Part shown: one piece after another, positions 44,493 to 53,388 of the stretch
Layout: each line of letters begins with the position of its first letter
Position numbering within the stretch: the stretch's first letter is position 1
Assembly: GCA_937138255.1 (NCBI GenBank)
Contig: CAKZOU010000041.1
Location: 62,001-126,000 of the forward strand
Length of the DNA: 64,000 nt
Reading direction: 5' to 3'
From: an uncultured Paracoccaceae bacterium
GTDB taxonomy: Bacteria > Pseudomonadota > Alphaproteobacteria > Rhodobacterales > Rhodobacteraceae
Program-made: the position numbers and the translations under genes
The notes under the pieces: model-generated
Told to the model about the DNA's origin: nothing
What the model saw: only the letters and a program-made list of their open reading frames with translations
The model's database searches: none

Positions 44493-45077
44493 CTATTTGT
44501 CGTCGGGGCGCTTGAGTTCGAACGGTTCGCTGATCCGCGCGTAATCGCGATAGCCAAGGCGCGCCAGCGGCTCGAAAAGGCCCAGCTCGAACCGCCCCTC
44601 GCGCAGGTAGTCGTCGCGCATATGAACGCCCGTCACCTCGCCAAAGACAACGTGGGATTTGCCGCCCTTGAGCGCAACGATCTCGGTCACAACGCATTCA
44701 AGCGTTGCCGGGCTTTCGGCCACGCGCGGGCAGTTGATCGTCTCGCATTCGGCCTTGGCGATGCCCGCATAGGCAAACTCGTCGACCCCGTGTGCAACCG
44801 AGGCCGAGGTGCGGTTCATCTCGTCGCGCTGGGCATAGGCGACGATGTTGACCGCAAAGACCCCGCTGTCGCGGATATTCCGCAGCGAATCCTTCACGCC
44901 GGTCGAGGCAAACATCACTTGCGGCGGCTCGTAGGCCACGGCGTTGAAGAAGGAATAGGGGGCCAGATTGTCGCCCTCGGGCCCGCGCGACGAGATCCAG
45001 CCAATCGGGCGCGGAGCGATGATCGCGCTAAAGGGATTATGCGGCAGCCCGTGGCCCGCCTCCGGCCGATAGAACAT
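44493..45077 (-). CDS. Flavin reductase-like domain protein
   Basis: 194 residues. The FMN-binding split-barrel motif APRPIGWISSRGPEGDNLAPYSFFNAV is clear near the N-terminus, followed by NIRDSGVFAVNI. Members reduce FMN or use bound flavin as partners for monooxygenases. The specific partner is not evident here. The ribosome site AAAGG precedes the ATG. It is divergent from the next GNAT gene. Confidence 0.88.
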   Translation of the reverse strand: MFYRPEAGHGLPHNPFSAIIAPRPIGWISSRGPEGDNLAPYSFFNAVAYEPPQVMFASTGVKDSLRNIRDSGVFAVNIVAYAQRDEMNRTSASVAHGVDEFAYAGIAKAECETINCPRVAESPATLECVVTEIVALKGGKSHVVFGEVTGVHMRDDYLREGRFELGLFEPLARLGYRDYARISEPFELKRPDDK

Positions 45078-45160
45078 CTTTTGCCCTTTCCACTATTTGC
45101 GGGACAGTTAATGTCATGGTAGGCGCGCTTCCAGTCCTAAATGGGGAAAATCCCGGATCA

Positions 45161-45646
45161 ATGATCGAACTGACGGTCGAAAAACCGGACGACTGGTGGG
45201 AAGTCGAGGCGCTTTACGACCTGTGTTTCGCGCCGGGCCGAACAGCTTTGTCGTCCTATCGCCTGCGAAATGGCGTCGATCCGATCCGTGAGCTTTGCAT
45301 CCTCGCCCGCGACAGCGATGGCATCCTTGGCGGCGTGATCCGCAACTGGCCGGTGAAGGTCGGCGGCAAGCCCGCGATCCTTCTCGGCCCGGTGGCGGTG
45401 CACCCCACGCGGCAGGGCGAGGGCCTCGGGGCCACCTTGATGAACGAAGCGCTGGTGCGGGCCAAAGCGATGGGCTGGGAGCGGGTGATGCTTGTCGGCG
45501 ATCTGCCCTATTACAGGCGCTTCGGCTTTTCCAAACTCGAGGGCGTGGTCATGCCGCCCCCCACCAATCCCGAGCGGGTCTTGGGGATCGAGTTGGTCGG
45601 GGGCGCTTGGGACGGCGTCACGGGGCGCGTGCGCCGGGCGCTCTGA
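45161..45646 (+). CDS. GNAT N-acetyltransferase, YhbS-like
   Basis: About 161 residues. LLGPVAVHPTRQGEGLGATLMNEAL is the acetyl-CoA pyrophosphate loop. MLVGDLPYYRRFGFSKLEG is the C-terminal motif of YhbS-type acetyltransferases. The substrate is unknown. The start could also be 45116, 15 codons earlier; 45161 fits the family N-terminus (ELTVEKPDDWWEVEALYD) better, although its ribosome site is weak. Confidence 0.88.
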   Translation: MIELTVEKPDDWWEVEALYDLCFAPGRTALSSYRLRNGVDPIRELCILARDSDGILGGVIRNWPVKVGGKPAILLGPVAVHPTRQGEGLGATLMNEALVRAKAMGWERVMLVGDLPYYRRFGFSKLEGVVMPPPTNPERVLGIELVGGAWDGVTGRVRRAL

Positions 45647-45712
45647 GCGCGGGCGATTGCATTGCAGCCCGTGCCTGCCCATCTATGGGCCATGACAGGT
45701 AAGGATCGCAGG

Positions 45713-46495
45713 ATGAAGCTGATCAATCCCGACCGTCCGCTCGATGCAGCAGGGCGGGCCGAGATCGTGGCACTGGTGGAGCGCCAGCGCGCCGCCTCGG
45801 GCCTTCTGATGACCGCGATCAACTATATGGGCGGGCAGATCGAGGATGTGCTCCGCGTCCTACCCAAGGGCTTCCGCGACCAGATCGACGCCGCCGCCCG
45901 TGCGGCGCTGGCGCAAAGCTATGGCATCGCCCAGAAAAGCCGGCAAGGGGGCCTTGGCCGTTCGACCGCCTCGGAGCGGATGAACCGCGTGCTTGGAACC
46001 ATTTCCGGCGCATTGGGCGGCCTTGGCGGCATCGGCACGGCCTTGGCCGAGCTTCCGGTTGCCACAACCCTGATCTTTCGCGCCGTGCAGGGCGTGGCCG
46101 AGGCGCATGGCGAGGATCTTGCCGATCCCGAAATCCGGGCCCAATGCCTCATGGTCTTTGGCGCCGGCGGGCCGGGCAGCGAGGACGATGGCATCGACAC
46201 GAGCTTTTTCGGCGCCCGCCTCGGCCTCACCGGCCCCGCCCTCAACAGCCTCATCGCCCGCGTCGCCCCGCGCTTTGCCGCCGTCCTGTCGCAGAAACTC
46301 GCGGCCCAGGCCGTCCCGATCCTCGGCGCGGCAGCAGGAGCGGGGACCAATTATGCCTTTGTCGGCTACTACACCGAAATGGCCCACGTCCACTTCGGCC
46401 TCCGCCGCCTGACCCAGTGCTATGACGAGGCCGAGGTGATCGAGGAGTTTCACCGGGTGCTCGGGCAGAAGCGGCTCGGGAAGAAGAGCGCCTAG
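45713..46495 (+). CDS. EcsC family protein
   Basis: About 260 residues. The central GGLGGIGTALAELPVATTLIFRAVQ and GAAAGAGTNYAFVGYYTEMAHVHF segments are typical of EcsC-like proteins, named after the third gene of the Bacillus ecs operon and of unknown function. The protein is amphipathic with Gly/Ala-rich stretches and may associate with membranes. ATG 45713 follows AAGGA with 7 bases spacing. It is convergent with ptsP, whose stop overlaps its end. Confidence 0.87.
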   Translation: MKLINPDRPLDAAGRAEIVALVERQRAASGLLMTAINYMGGQIEDVLRVLPKGFRDQIDAAARAALAQSYGIAQKSRQGGLGRSTASERMNRVLGTISGALGGLGGIGTALAELPVATTLIFRAVQGVAEAHGEDLADPEIRAQCLMVFGAGGPGSEDDGIDTSFFGARLGLTGPALNSLIARVAPRFAAVLSQKLAAQAVPILGAAAGAGTNYAFVGYYTEMAHVHFGLRRLTQCYDEAEVIEEFHRVLGQKRLGKKSA

Positions 46496-48735
46496 CTCTG
46501 CCCCGCCAGCCAGTCGGTCACCGCTTTCCGCACCGACTGGTCGCCGCGGATCCGTGCCTCGTCGATCACCGCCTTCGCCTCGTCGAGGTTGACCCGCCGC
46601 AGGAGGTGCTTCACCGGTCCGACCGAGGGGGCCCGCATCGACAGCGCTTTGAACCCGATGGCGGCAAAGCACATGGCCTCGATCGGCCGCCCCGCGTCCT
46701 CGCCGCAGAACGACAGGGGCTTGCCCGCCGCCTCGCAGCGCCGGACGACCTGTTCGAGGAAATTCAGGAAACTGGTGTTCAGCGTGTCATAGCGGCGGCG
46801 CACCATCTCGTTCTCGCGGTCGGCGGCGAAAAAGAATTGCTTGAGGTCGTTGCCGCCGACCGAGATGAAATCCACCTCGTTGAAGAAGGCATCCGGCGCA
46901 AAGGCCAGCCCCGGCGTCTCGAGCATCGCCCCGATCTCGAGCCTCGAGGGAAGGGGATGCCCCAGAATTGCCTCGCGCTCTACTGTCTTGAGGGCTTCGG
47001 CCTTCGCTGCGCGAAACTCCTCCATCTGGGCGATGAAGGGGAACATGATCGTAAGCGGCCGGCCGTTTGCGGCCCGCAAGAGCGCCTGCACCTGCATCCG
47101 CAGGATCCCCGGCTTATCAAGGCCCACGCGGATCGCCCGCCAGCCCATCGCCGGGTTCGGCTCGTTCAGCGCCTTCATATAGGGCAAGACCTTGTCCGAC
47201 CCGATATCGAGCGTGCGGAACACCACGCGCTTGCCCTTGGCCGCGTCCATCACCCGCGAATAGGTCGCCGAAAGCTCGGCACGGCGTGGCATCTGGTTGC
47301 GGATCAGAAACTGAAGCTCGGTGCGGAAAAGGCCAACGCCCGCCGCGCCAGAACCCTCCAGCGAGGGCAGGTCGGCCATAAGCCCCGCGTTCATGTTCAG
47401 CTCGATGGTCTTTCCCGAAAGATCGCTCGCAGGCAGATCGCGGATCGAGGCATAGCGTTCCTGTGCGCGGGCCGCCATGGCGACCTTGTCGCGGAACGCG
47501 GTCTGCACCGTGTCGTCGGGGCGCAGGTGGACAAGCCCCTGATCGCCATCGACAAGGATCGTGTCGCCGTTCAGGGCCTCGGTGGTGATCCCTTCGGCGT
47601 GGATCAGTAGCGGGATCGCCCAGGCGCGGGCGACGATGGCGGCGTGGCTGCCGACTGAGCCTTCTTCAAGCACGATACCCTTGAGCTTCTTGCCGTATTC
47701 CAAAAGCTCTCCGGGCCCGATGTTGCGGGCGACAAGGATCGGGTTCTCGGGCATCTCGGCGCCGGTGTCCTTGCCTTGCCCCGTTAGGATCCGCAAAAGC
47801 CGGTTCGACAGATCGTCGAGATCGTGCATCCGGTCGCGCAGATAGGCGTCGGTCGCCTGGCTCATGCGGCTGCGGGCGAGCGATTGCTCCTTCTCGACAG
47901 CGGCTTCCGCCGAAAGGCCGAGCTCGACGTCCTCTTCCATCCGCCGGATCCAGCTGCGGGAATTGGCAAACATCCGGTAGGTTTCCATCACCTGCACCTG
48001 TTCGGCGCTGACGGTGGTGGTCTGGGTGAGCATATCGTCGACCGAAGTTCGCAGCGCTTCGATTGCGGCACGCAGGCGCACGAGCTCGGCGGTCGGGTCG
48101 TCGGCCACCGGATTGGTGACCACAACGCGGGGCTCGTGCAGATAGACACGGCCCTCGACGGCCCCTTCCTGTGCGATCCCGGCGCGGAAGGTCACCGGCT
48201 GCTGGTGCCGCGCCGAAAGCGCCGCGCCCTCGCCGACAAAGGCGCCAAGCTCGGTCATCTCGGCCAACACCATCGCCACAACCTCGAGCGCATAGACCTC
48301 GTCGGCGGTAAATTCGCGGGCGGCCTTTGACTGAATCACAAGAACGCCCATCGCCTCGCCCACCCGCTGGATCGGCACGCCGCAAAAGCTCGAATACCGT
48401 TCCTCGCCGGTCTCGGGCATATAGCGAAAGCCCTTCTCGGCGGGCGCATTGGCGGTGTTGATCACCTCGCGCGATTTTGCCGTGCGGCCGACAAGACCCT
48501 CACCCAGCCGCAGGCGCGTCTGGTGGACGGATTCCGGCTGCAAGCCTTCGGTGGCGCAAAGTTCGAGCGTCTCGGCATCGCGGAAGAGATAGATCGAGCA
48601 GACCTCGGCCTGCATCGAACCAGCGATAAGCTTCACAATCCGGTCAAGCCGGTCTTGCCCCGCACTGCTTTCCGCCAGCGCATCGCGCAAACGCCCCAAT
48701 AGCTTGCGGCTCTCGCTTTCCAACCTGTCGGCCAT
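46492..48735 (-). CDS. ptsP: Phosphoenolpyruvate-protein phosphotransferase, nitrogen-related (EI-Ntr)
   Basis: 747 residues. An N-terminal GAF domain (about 15-160) precedes the enzyme I module: HPr-binding region, swivel domain with the phospho-histidine in GSVGSHAAIVAR, and the TIM-barrel PEP domain with MFPFIAQMEE and SFCGEDAGRP. It phosphorylates NPr in the nitrogen PTS using PEP, and in other species the GAF domain senses glutamine. I chose ATG 48735 (GAGG upstream) over a GTG three codons earlier. It lies downstream of lysC. Confidence 0.95.
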   Translation of the reverse strand: MADRLESESRKLLGRLRDALAESSAGQDRLDRIVKLIAGSMQAEVCSIYLFRDAETLELCATEGLQPESVHQTRLRLGEGLVGRTAKSREVINTANAPAEKGFRYMPETGEERYSSFCGVPIQRVGEAMGVLVIQSKAAREFTADEVYALEVVAMVLAEMTELGAFVGEGAALSARHQQPVTFRAGIAQEGAVEGRVYLHEPRVVVTNPVADDPTAELVRLRAAIEALRTSVDDMLTQTTTVSAEQVQVMETYRMFANSRSWIRRMEEDVELGLSAEAAVEKEQSLARSRMSQATDAYLRDRMHDLDDLSNRLLRILTGQGKDTGAEMPENPILVARNIGPGELLEYGKKLKGIVLEEGSVGSHAAIVARAWAIPLLIHAEGITTEALNGDTILVDGDQGLVHLRPDDTVQTAFRDKVAMAARAQERYASIRDLPASDLSGKTIELNMNAGLMADLPSLEGSGAAGVGLFRTELQFLIRNQMPRRAELSATYSRVMDAAKGKRVVFRTLDIGSDKVLPYMKALNEPNPAMGWRAIRVGLDKPGILRMQVQALLRAANGRPLTIMFPFIAQMEEFRAAKAEALKTVEREAILGHPLPSRLEIGAMLETPGLAFAPDAFFNEVDFISVGGNDLKQFFFAADRENEMVRRRYDTLNTSFLNFLEQVVRRCEAAGKPLSFCGEDAGRPIEAMCFAAIGFKALSMRAPSVGPVKHLLRRVNLDEAKAVIDEARIRGDQSVRKAVTDWLAGQS

Positions 48736-48815
48736 TTGCCTCACCTTGCCGTTCAGGCAGAGCTATAGGCGATCGGGGGTGAAAAGGGGAGGGGGAAAGC
48801 GGATCGCTAGAGCTT

Positions 48816-48839
48816 GAGGTGGCGGTCGCCCGCCACCTC
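48816..48839 (-). terminator. Hairpin after lysC
   Basis: GAGGTGGCGG and CCGCCACCTC form a perfect 10-bp stem with a 4-base loop (TCGC), 6 bases beyond the lysC stop. No T-tract follows on the minus strand, so it may be factor-assisted. Confidence 0.5.
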
Positions 48840-48844
48840 GAAGG

Positions 48845-50089
48845 TCAGCTGGCCGCCGCTTTATCCAACCCGAACGCATCATGGAGCGTCTGCACGGCAA
48901 GCTCCATGTATTTGCGGTCGATCAGGACCGAGATCTTGATCTCCGAGGTGGTGATGACCTTGATGTTGATCCCTTCGCCAGCCAGCGCTTTGAACATATC
49001 GGCGGCGACGCCCGCGTGGCTGCGCATCCCGATGCCCACGACCGAGACCTTGGCAACGCCCGCATCCACATCGAGATCGGCATAGCGGATATCGCCCCGC
49101 TCTTGCGCGGCCTTGACGGCCTTTTCGGCCCGCAAAACCTGATCGGTCGGGCAAGAGAAGGTCATGTCGGTGCGGCCGTCTTCCGAGATGTTCTGAACGA
49201 TCATATCCACGTTCACGCCCGCCTCGGACAGGGGCCCAAAGATCGCGGCGGCGATGCCGGGGCGGTCGGCGACCGAGATGAGGGTCATCTTCGCTTCATC
49301 GCGGCTATAGGCGACACCGGCGACAACATTGCTTTCCATGATTTCCTCCTCGTCGCAGACAAGCGTGCCCGCGGTATCAGACTGTTCTTCAAAGCTGCTG
49401 AGAACCCGCAGCCGGACCTTGTAGCGCATCGCCAGTTCAACCGAGCGGGTCTGCAAGACCTTGGCGCCCAGCGAGGCGAGCTCGAGCATTTCCTCGAAGG
49501 CAATCTTGTCGAGCTTGCGCGCTTTCGAGCAGATGCGCGGGTCGGTTGTATAGACACCGTCCACATCCGTGTAGATATCGCAGCGCTCGGCCCCGAAAGC
49601 GGCGGCAAAGGCCACGGCGGTCGTATCCGATCCACCCCGGCCCAGCGTGGTGATCCGGCCCTCGGCGCTCAGGCCCTGAAAGCCCGCCACCACGGCGACC
49701 TTCATGCCTTCGGCAAACTTGCGGTCGATATTCTCGCGCGGGATCGACACGAAACGGGCCGAGCCATGCGCCGAGGTGGTGTTGATCGGCACCTGCCAGC
49801 CCTGCCAGCTGCGCGCCATCACACCCATCTCCTGAAGCCGCAGCGCCATGAGTCCCGCGGTCACATTCTCGCCGCTCGCGACCACGGCATCGTATTCGCG
49901 GGCGTCGTAAAGCGGCGAGGTCTCGTTGACATAACCGACAAGCTTGTTGGTCTCGCCCGACATCGCCGAGACGATAACGATCACGTCATAGCCCTTGGCA
50001 ACCTCGACAGCGACGCGCTTGGCGGCGCGGTGGATGCGGTCCACGTTGGCGACCGATGTGCCGCCGAACTTCATCACGAGAATGGGCAT
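48845..50089 (-). CDS. lysC: Aspartate kinase
   Basis: 414 residues. The N-terminal kinase domain begins with ILVMKFGGTSVANVDRI and includes GRGGSDTTAVAFA. Two ACT domains follow (about 265-410), which usually bind lysine and/or threonine for feedback control. It makes aspartyl phosphate, the entry to lysine, threonine and methionine synthesis. The ribosome site AAGGGA lies upstream. Its proximity to ptsP is common in this group. Confidence 0.96.
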   Translation of the reverse strand: MPILVMKFGGTSVANVDRIHRAAKRVAVEVAKGYDVIVIVSAMSGETNKLVGYVNETSPLYDAREYDAVVASGENVTAGLMALRLQEMGVMARSWQGWQVPINTTSAHGSARFVSIPRENIDRKFAEGMKVAVVAGFQGLSAEGRITTLGRGGSDTTAVAFAAAFGAERCDIYTDVDGVYTTDPRICSKARKLDKIAFEEMLELASLGAKVLQTRSVELAMRYKVRLRVLSSFEEQSDTAGTLVCDEEEIMESNVVAGVAYSRDEAKMTLISVADRPGIAAAIFGPLSEAGVNVDMIVQNISEDGRTDMTFSCPTDQVLRAEKAVKAAQERGDIRYADLDVDAGVAKVSVVGIGMRSHAGVAADMFKALAGEGINIKVITTSEIKISVLIDRKYMELAVQTLHDAFGLDKAAAS

Positions 50090-50207
50090 CGTCGTCCCTT
50101 GCTTAAAGTCGCCGCTTCATACGGTTCCTTGAGGGGTCGCGCAATGCGCCAATCGCTGCGGGGTTTGCTCCTGCAGCATTTTGGCGCGCTCGCGTGGCTT
50201 TTGGGGC

Positions 50208-50855
50208 CTAGAAGGGGTGGGCCCGGCCGTCCCATGTCTCGAAACAGCCGGTCGTTTCGAGGGAAAGCGCGTCGAATCGGGCGATCAGGCCAGCGGCGGC
50301 TTCGGTGGTGCCAATGTCTGCGCCCGCGCCGCCCATATCGGTTTTCACCCAGCCGGGGTGATAGATCCCCACGGCGATGCCCTGCTTTTTGAGGTCGGTC
50401 GCCAGATTACGCCCGAGGTTCAGGGCCGCGGCCTTGGAGGCGCGATAGATATAGCTGCCGCCCGTGGCCTTGGTGTCCGAGGCCATCTGGCTCGAGATGA
50501 TCGCGATCTTGGCGCCTTCGGCCAACTTGAGGTTCGGCATCAGCGCCTGAATGGTCAGGAACACGCCGGTGACGTTGGTGGCGAATGTCTGCGCCCACAG
50601 CTCGGGGGCATAGCCCGTGGCAAAGCGCTGGCCCTTCTCGAGATAGACCCCCGCGTTGCAGATCAGAAGCTCGACCGGATGGCCGCCCAGCGATTTCGCC
50701 AGCGCCTCTTGCGAGGCAGGGTCGGTCACATCGAGGACAGCCAGATCGCCCTTCGGGGAGCGGGCGGTGCCGATCGCGCCGCGTCCTGCCTTTTCATATC
50801 CTTCAAGCAAGGCCGCGCCGATCCCGCGGTTGGCGCCGGTGATGACGATGGTCAT
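50208..50855 (-). CDS. Short-chain dehydrogenase/reductase
   Basis: 215 residues of classical SDR fold. The cofactor loop is TGANRGIG. NAGVYLEKGQRF and the active-site YRASK (with Ser in ISSQMASD) are intact, and the PGWVKTDMGG motif follows. The substrate is unknown. ATG 50855 begins the first beta strand; the longer in-frame reading overlaps the DUF1178 gene and was rejected. It is downstream of the DUF1178 gene with 13 bases between them. Confidence 0.92.
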   Translation of the reverse strand: MTIVITGANRGIGAALLEGYEKAGRGAIGTARSPKGDLAVLDVTDPASQEALAKSLGGHPVELLICNAGVYLEKGQRFATGYAPELWAQTFATNVTGVFLTIQALMPNLKLAEGAKIAIISSQMASDTKATGGSYIYRASKAAALNLGRNLATDLKKQGIAVGIYHPGWVKTDMGGAGADIGTTEAAAGLIARFDALSLETTGCFETWDGRAHPF

Positions 50856-50868
50856 GTAGGTCTTCCGT

Positions 50869-51285
50869 TCAGTTTGTGCGCTTGCGCGGGGTGAAGGGCA
50901 GGGGGGCCACGGGCACGCCGTCTTCCAGAAGTTTCTTGGCTTCCTCGATCTTGGCCTCGCCATAGATCGCCCGGCTCGGCACCTCGCCCTCGTGCATGGC
51001 CCGCGCCTCGGAGGCGAAACTCATGCCGACATATTCGGAGTTCTTCTCGACCTCCTGCCGCAGGTTGGTCATCGCCTCTTCGAGCGGGGTCTTCTGGTCC
51101 GCCAAGGGGCGCTCGCCCGGCTCGGTCCGCACCGAGGGGGCCATCAGGGTCTTTTCGACCGCAGTCGAGCCGCAGATCGCGCAGGCCACCATGCCGGAGG
51201 TCTTGAGGGTGTCATAGGCATCAGCCGATTTGAACCAGCTGTCAAAGCCGTGGCCCTTGTCGCATTTGAGGCTGTAGCGGATCAT
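50869..51285 (-). CDS. DUF1178 family protein
   Basis: 138 residues. The N-terminal MIRYSLKCDKGHGFDSWFKS and ACAICGSTAVEKTLMAP give a four-Cys/His zinc-ribbon-like arrangement typical of DUF1178. Function is unknown; the family is common in alpha- and betaproteobacteria. The start is supported by AGGGACAGGA. It forms a likely unit with the SDR. Confidence 0.93.
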   Translation of the reverse strand: MIRYSLKCDKGHGFDSWFKSADAYDTLKTSGMVACAICGSTAVEKTLMAPSVRTEPGERPLADQKTPLEEAMTNLRQEVEKNSEYVGMSFASEARAMHEGEVPSRAIYGEAKIEEAKKLLEDGVPVAPLPFTPRKRTN

Positions 51286-51345
51286 GTCCTGTCCCTGAGA
51301 GGCAACCCTTGCCAATCTAATGACAAACGCGCCCCGCGCAAAGGG

Positions 51346-51828
51346 TCAACGCGACAAATGCAGCGGATCAAAGCTGCGCAAGATCGCCTTGAGTTCCGGC
51401 TCATCAACCTTCTTGGCCGCCTTCTTGAGCGAGAACCACTTGCGGATGCGTTGCTCGCGTTCGGGCCACTCAGCCAGAATTTCCGTCACCAGAACCGGAT
51501 AGACCAGCACAGTCACCGGAATATCCCCGGTCTTAAGCCGCTTCACATAAGAATAGACGCCGAGGCAGATATCCTTGGGCGTGCCCTTCAGGCCCGCCTC
51601 TTCATAGGCTTCGATCGCGGCGGCATCGGCGGGCGTCTGCTTGTGCATCGGCCAGCCCTTGGGCAGGATCCACCGCTTGGTGCGTCGGCTGGTGACGAGG
51701 CAGACCTCGACCTCGCCCTCGACGATCCGGTAGCAGAGCGCGGCAAACTGCGATCGCACATCGGTCTTGCGTCCGGATTGAAATTTCAGCGGGATCTGGA
51801 TCGGTCCGGACATAGGTTCGCCTGCCAT
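51346..51828 (-). CDS. Nudix hydrolase with degenerate box
   Basis: 160 residues. The Nudix region reads GWPMHKQTPADAAAIEAYEEAG: the EExG part is kept, but the first Glu of the consensus is Gln and the Arg of REU is Ile. RRTKRWILPKGWP is as in diphosphoinositol/diadenosine polyphosphate-type Nudix enzymes. Substrate not assignable. I use ATG 51828 (GGAG 5 bases upstream); an ATG at 51813 is also possible. It is divergent from modA. Confidence 0.85.
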   Translation of the reverse strand: MAGEPMSGPIQIPLKFQSGRKTDVRSQFAALCYRIVEGEVEVCLVTSRRTKRWILPKGWPMHKQTPADAAAIEAYEEAGLKGTPKDICLGVYSYVKRLKTGDIPVTVLVYPVLVTEILAEWPEREQRIRKWFSLKKAAKKVDEPELKAILRSFDPLHLSR

Positions 51829-51943
51829 AAACTCTCCGGCTGCTTGCTGCTCGTTCGCCGGTGAAATGCTTTTTATTGCGGGCGATTGTGCCCGATTTCT
51901 TCTTGGGTTGCCAGCCACAATGGCAAAGCGATATTTGCAGACC

Positions 51944-52693
51944 ATGTTCAAGCGCCTACTGCCCATTGTCGCGGCGATGTTGCTGGCCCTGCCCGCCGGG
52001 GCCGGCCCCTTGGTCATCTTTGCCGCCGCCAGCCTGCAAGGCCCGCTCGACGAGGTGGTTGCCGGATGGGCGGCCGAGACGGGCGGTGAAGCAGTCGTCT
52101 CCTACGCCGGCACCTCGGCCCTTGCCCGCCAGATCGACGCAGGCGCGCCCGCCGACCTCTTCATCTCGGCCAGCGCTGACTGGATGGATTGGCTGGAAGG
52201 CGAGGGCGGGATCGCCCCCGAAAGCCGAGTAAACCTTCTAGGCAACGCGCTCGTGGTCGTGGGGCGAGGCGATCCGATTGATCCGCTGGAGAGCCTACCC
52301 GCCCGATTGGGCGAGGGGCGCATCGCGCTGGCGCTGACCAACTCCGTCCCCGCCGGCATCTATGCCCGCGCGGCGCTTGAGGCGCTGGGCCTCTGGGAGC
52401 CGCTCGCGGCGCTCATTGTCGAGACGGATAACGTCCGCGCCGCCCTCACGCTCGCCGATCTGGGCGAGGCCGAGATGGCCGTGGTCTACCGCTCCGACGC
52501 AACCGCCGCGCCCGACCTCGCGATCCTTGCGTCTTTCCCCGAGGACAGCCACCCGCAGATCGTTTATCCCGCCGCGATCACCGCCGAGAGCACCGCACCC
52601 GATGCCGCCGCCAGCCTCCTTACATGGTTGCAGGGCGAGGCCGCAGCGGCCATCTTCCTTTCTGCGGGTTTCGATGTGAAAGGGGCGCCGTGA
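51944..52693 (+). CDS. modA: Molybdate ABC transporter substrate-binding protein
   Basis: About 249 residues: a signal peptide (MFKRLLPIVAAMLLALPAGAG), then the ModA fold with VIFAAASLQGPLDEV, the ligand-site SYAGTSALARQI and ADLFISASADWMDWL. It binds molybdate (or tungstate) in the periplasm. Start alternatives are 51920 and 51944; the latter begins the signal peptide. The stop shares a base with the modB start. Confidence 0.94.
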   Translation: MFKRLLPIVAAMLLALPAGAGPLVIFAAASLQGPLDEVVAGWAAETGGEAVVSYAGTSALARQIDAGAPADLFISASADWMDWLEGEGGIAPESRVNLLGNALVVVGRGDPIDPLESLPARLGEGRIALALTNSVPAGIYARAALEALGLWEPLAALIVETDNVRAALTLADLGEAEMAVVYRSDATAAPDLAILASFPEDSHPQIVYPAAITAESTAPDAAASLLTWLQGEAAAAIFLSAGFDVKGAP

Positions 52694-53388
52694 TGGAAGG
52701 GCTCGGCCCCGAGGAATGGCAGGCCGTCTGGCTTTCGGTCCGAGTGGCCGCAACCGCGACGCTTTTCAGCGTGCCGCTCGGCCTTCTTGCAGCGCTCGCC
52801 TTGGCGCGGGGGCGGTTTCCGGGGCGCTGGGCCTTCAACATCCTCGTCCACTTGCCGCTGATCATGCCGCCTGTGGTGACGGGCTACCTGCTCCTTCTTG
52901 CCTTCGGTCGCAAAGGCCCGCTTGGAGCCTTCTTCGATGAGGTCTTCGGCCTCGTCTTCGCCTTCCGCTGGACCGGCGCGGCGCTGGCGGCGGGGGTCAT
53001 GGGCTTTCCCCTCGTGGTCCGCGCCATCCGCCTCGCCATCGAGGCGGTCGACCCCAGGCTTGAAGAAGCCGCCGCCACCCTCGGCGCCTCGCGCTGGCGC
53101 ATCTTCGCCACCGTCACCCTGCCGATGATCCTGCCGGGCATCCTCGCAGGCGCCGTCCTCGGCTTTGCCAAGGGCTTGGGCGAGTTTGGCGCGACGATCA
53201 CCTTCGTCTCCAACATCCCCGGCCAGACCCGCACCCTGCCGCTCGCCATCGACGCCGCCCTCGACGTGCCGGGGGCCGAGCCTCTGGCCTTGAGCCTTGC
53301 GGTCGTCTCGGTCGTCCTCGCCGCTGCCGCCCTGGGCCTTTCGGAATGGCTGGCGCGGCGGTCGCTCAAGAAGACGGGGGCGCTCTGA
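52693..53388 (+). CDS. modB: Molybdate ABC transporter permease
   Basis: 231 residues with about five membrane segments. The permease EAA-type loop EEAAATLGASRWRIFATVTL and ARGRFPGRW are typical of ModB. It forms the inner-membrane channel with ModC. It is coupled to both neighbours through TGATG overlaps. A longer upstream reading would overlap modA by 70 bases and was rejected. Confidence 0.95.
   Translation: MEGLGPEEWQAVWLSVRVAATATLFSVPLGLLAALALARGRFPGRWAFNILVHLPLIMPPVVTGYLLLLAFGRKGPLGAFFDEVFGLVFAFRWTGAALAAGVMGFPLVVRAIRLAIEAVDPRLEEAAATLGASRWRIFATVTLPMILPGILAGAVLGFAKGLGEFGATITFVSNIPGQTRTLPLAIDAALDVPGAEPLALSLAVVSVVLAAAALGLSEWLARRSLKKTGAL

Noticed and set aside
51900-51945. Possible ModE-type operator before modA (GCAAA-N6-TTTGC)
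   Set aside because: The inverted repeat is only 5 bp and does not match the known Mo-box pattern well enough to report as a site.
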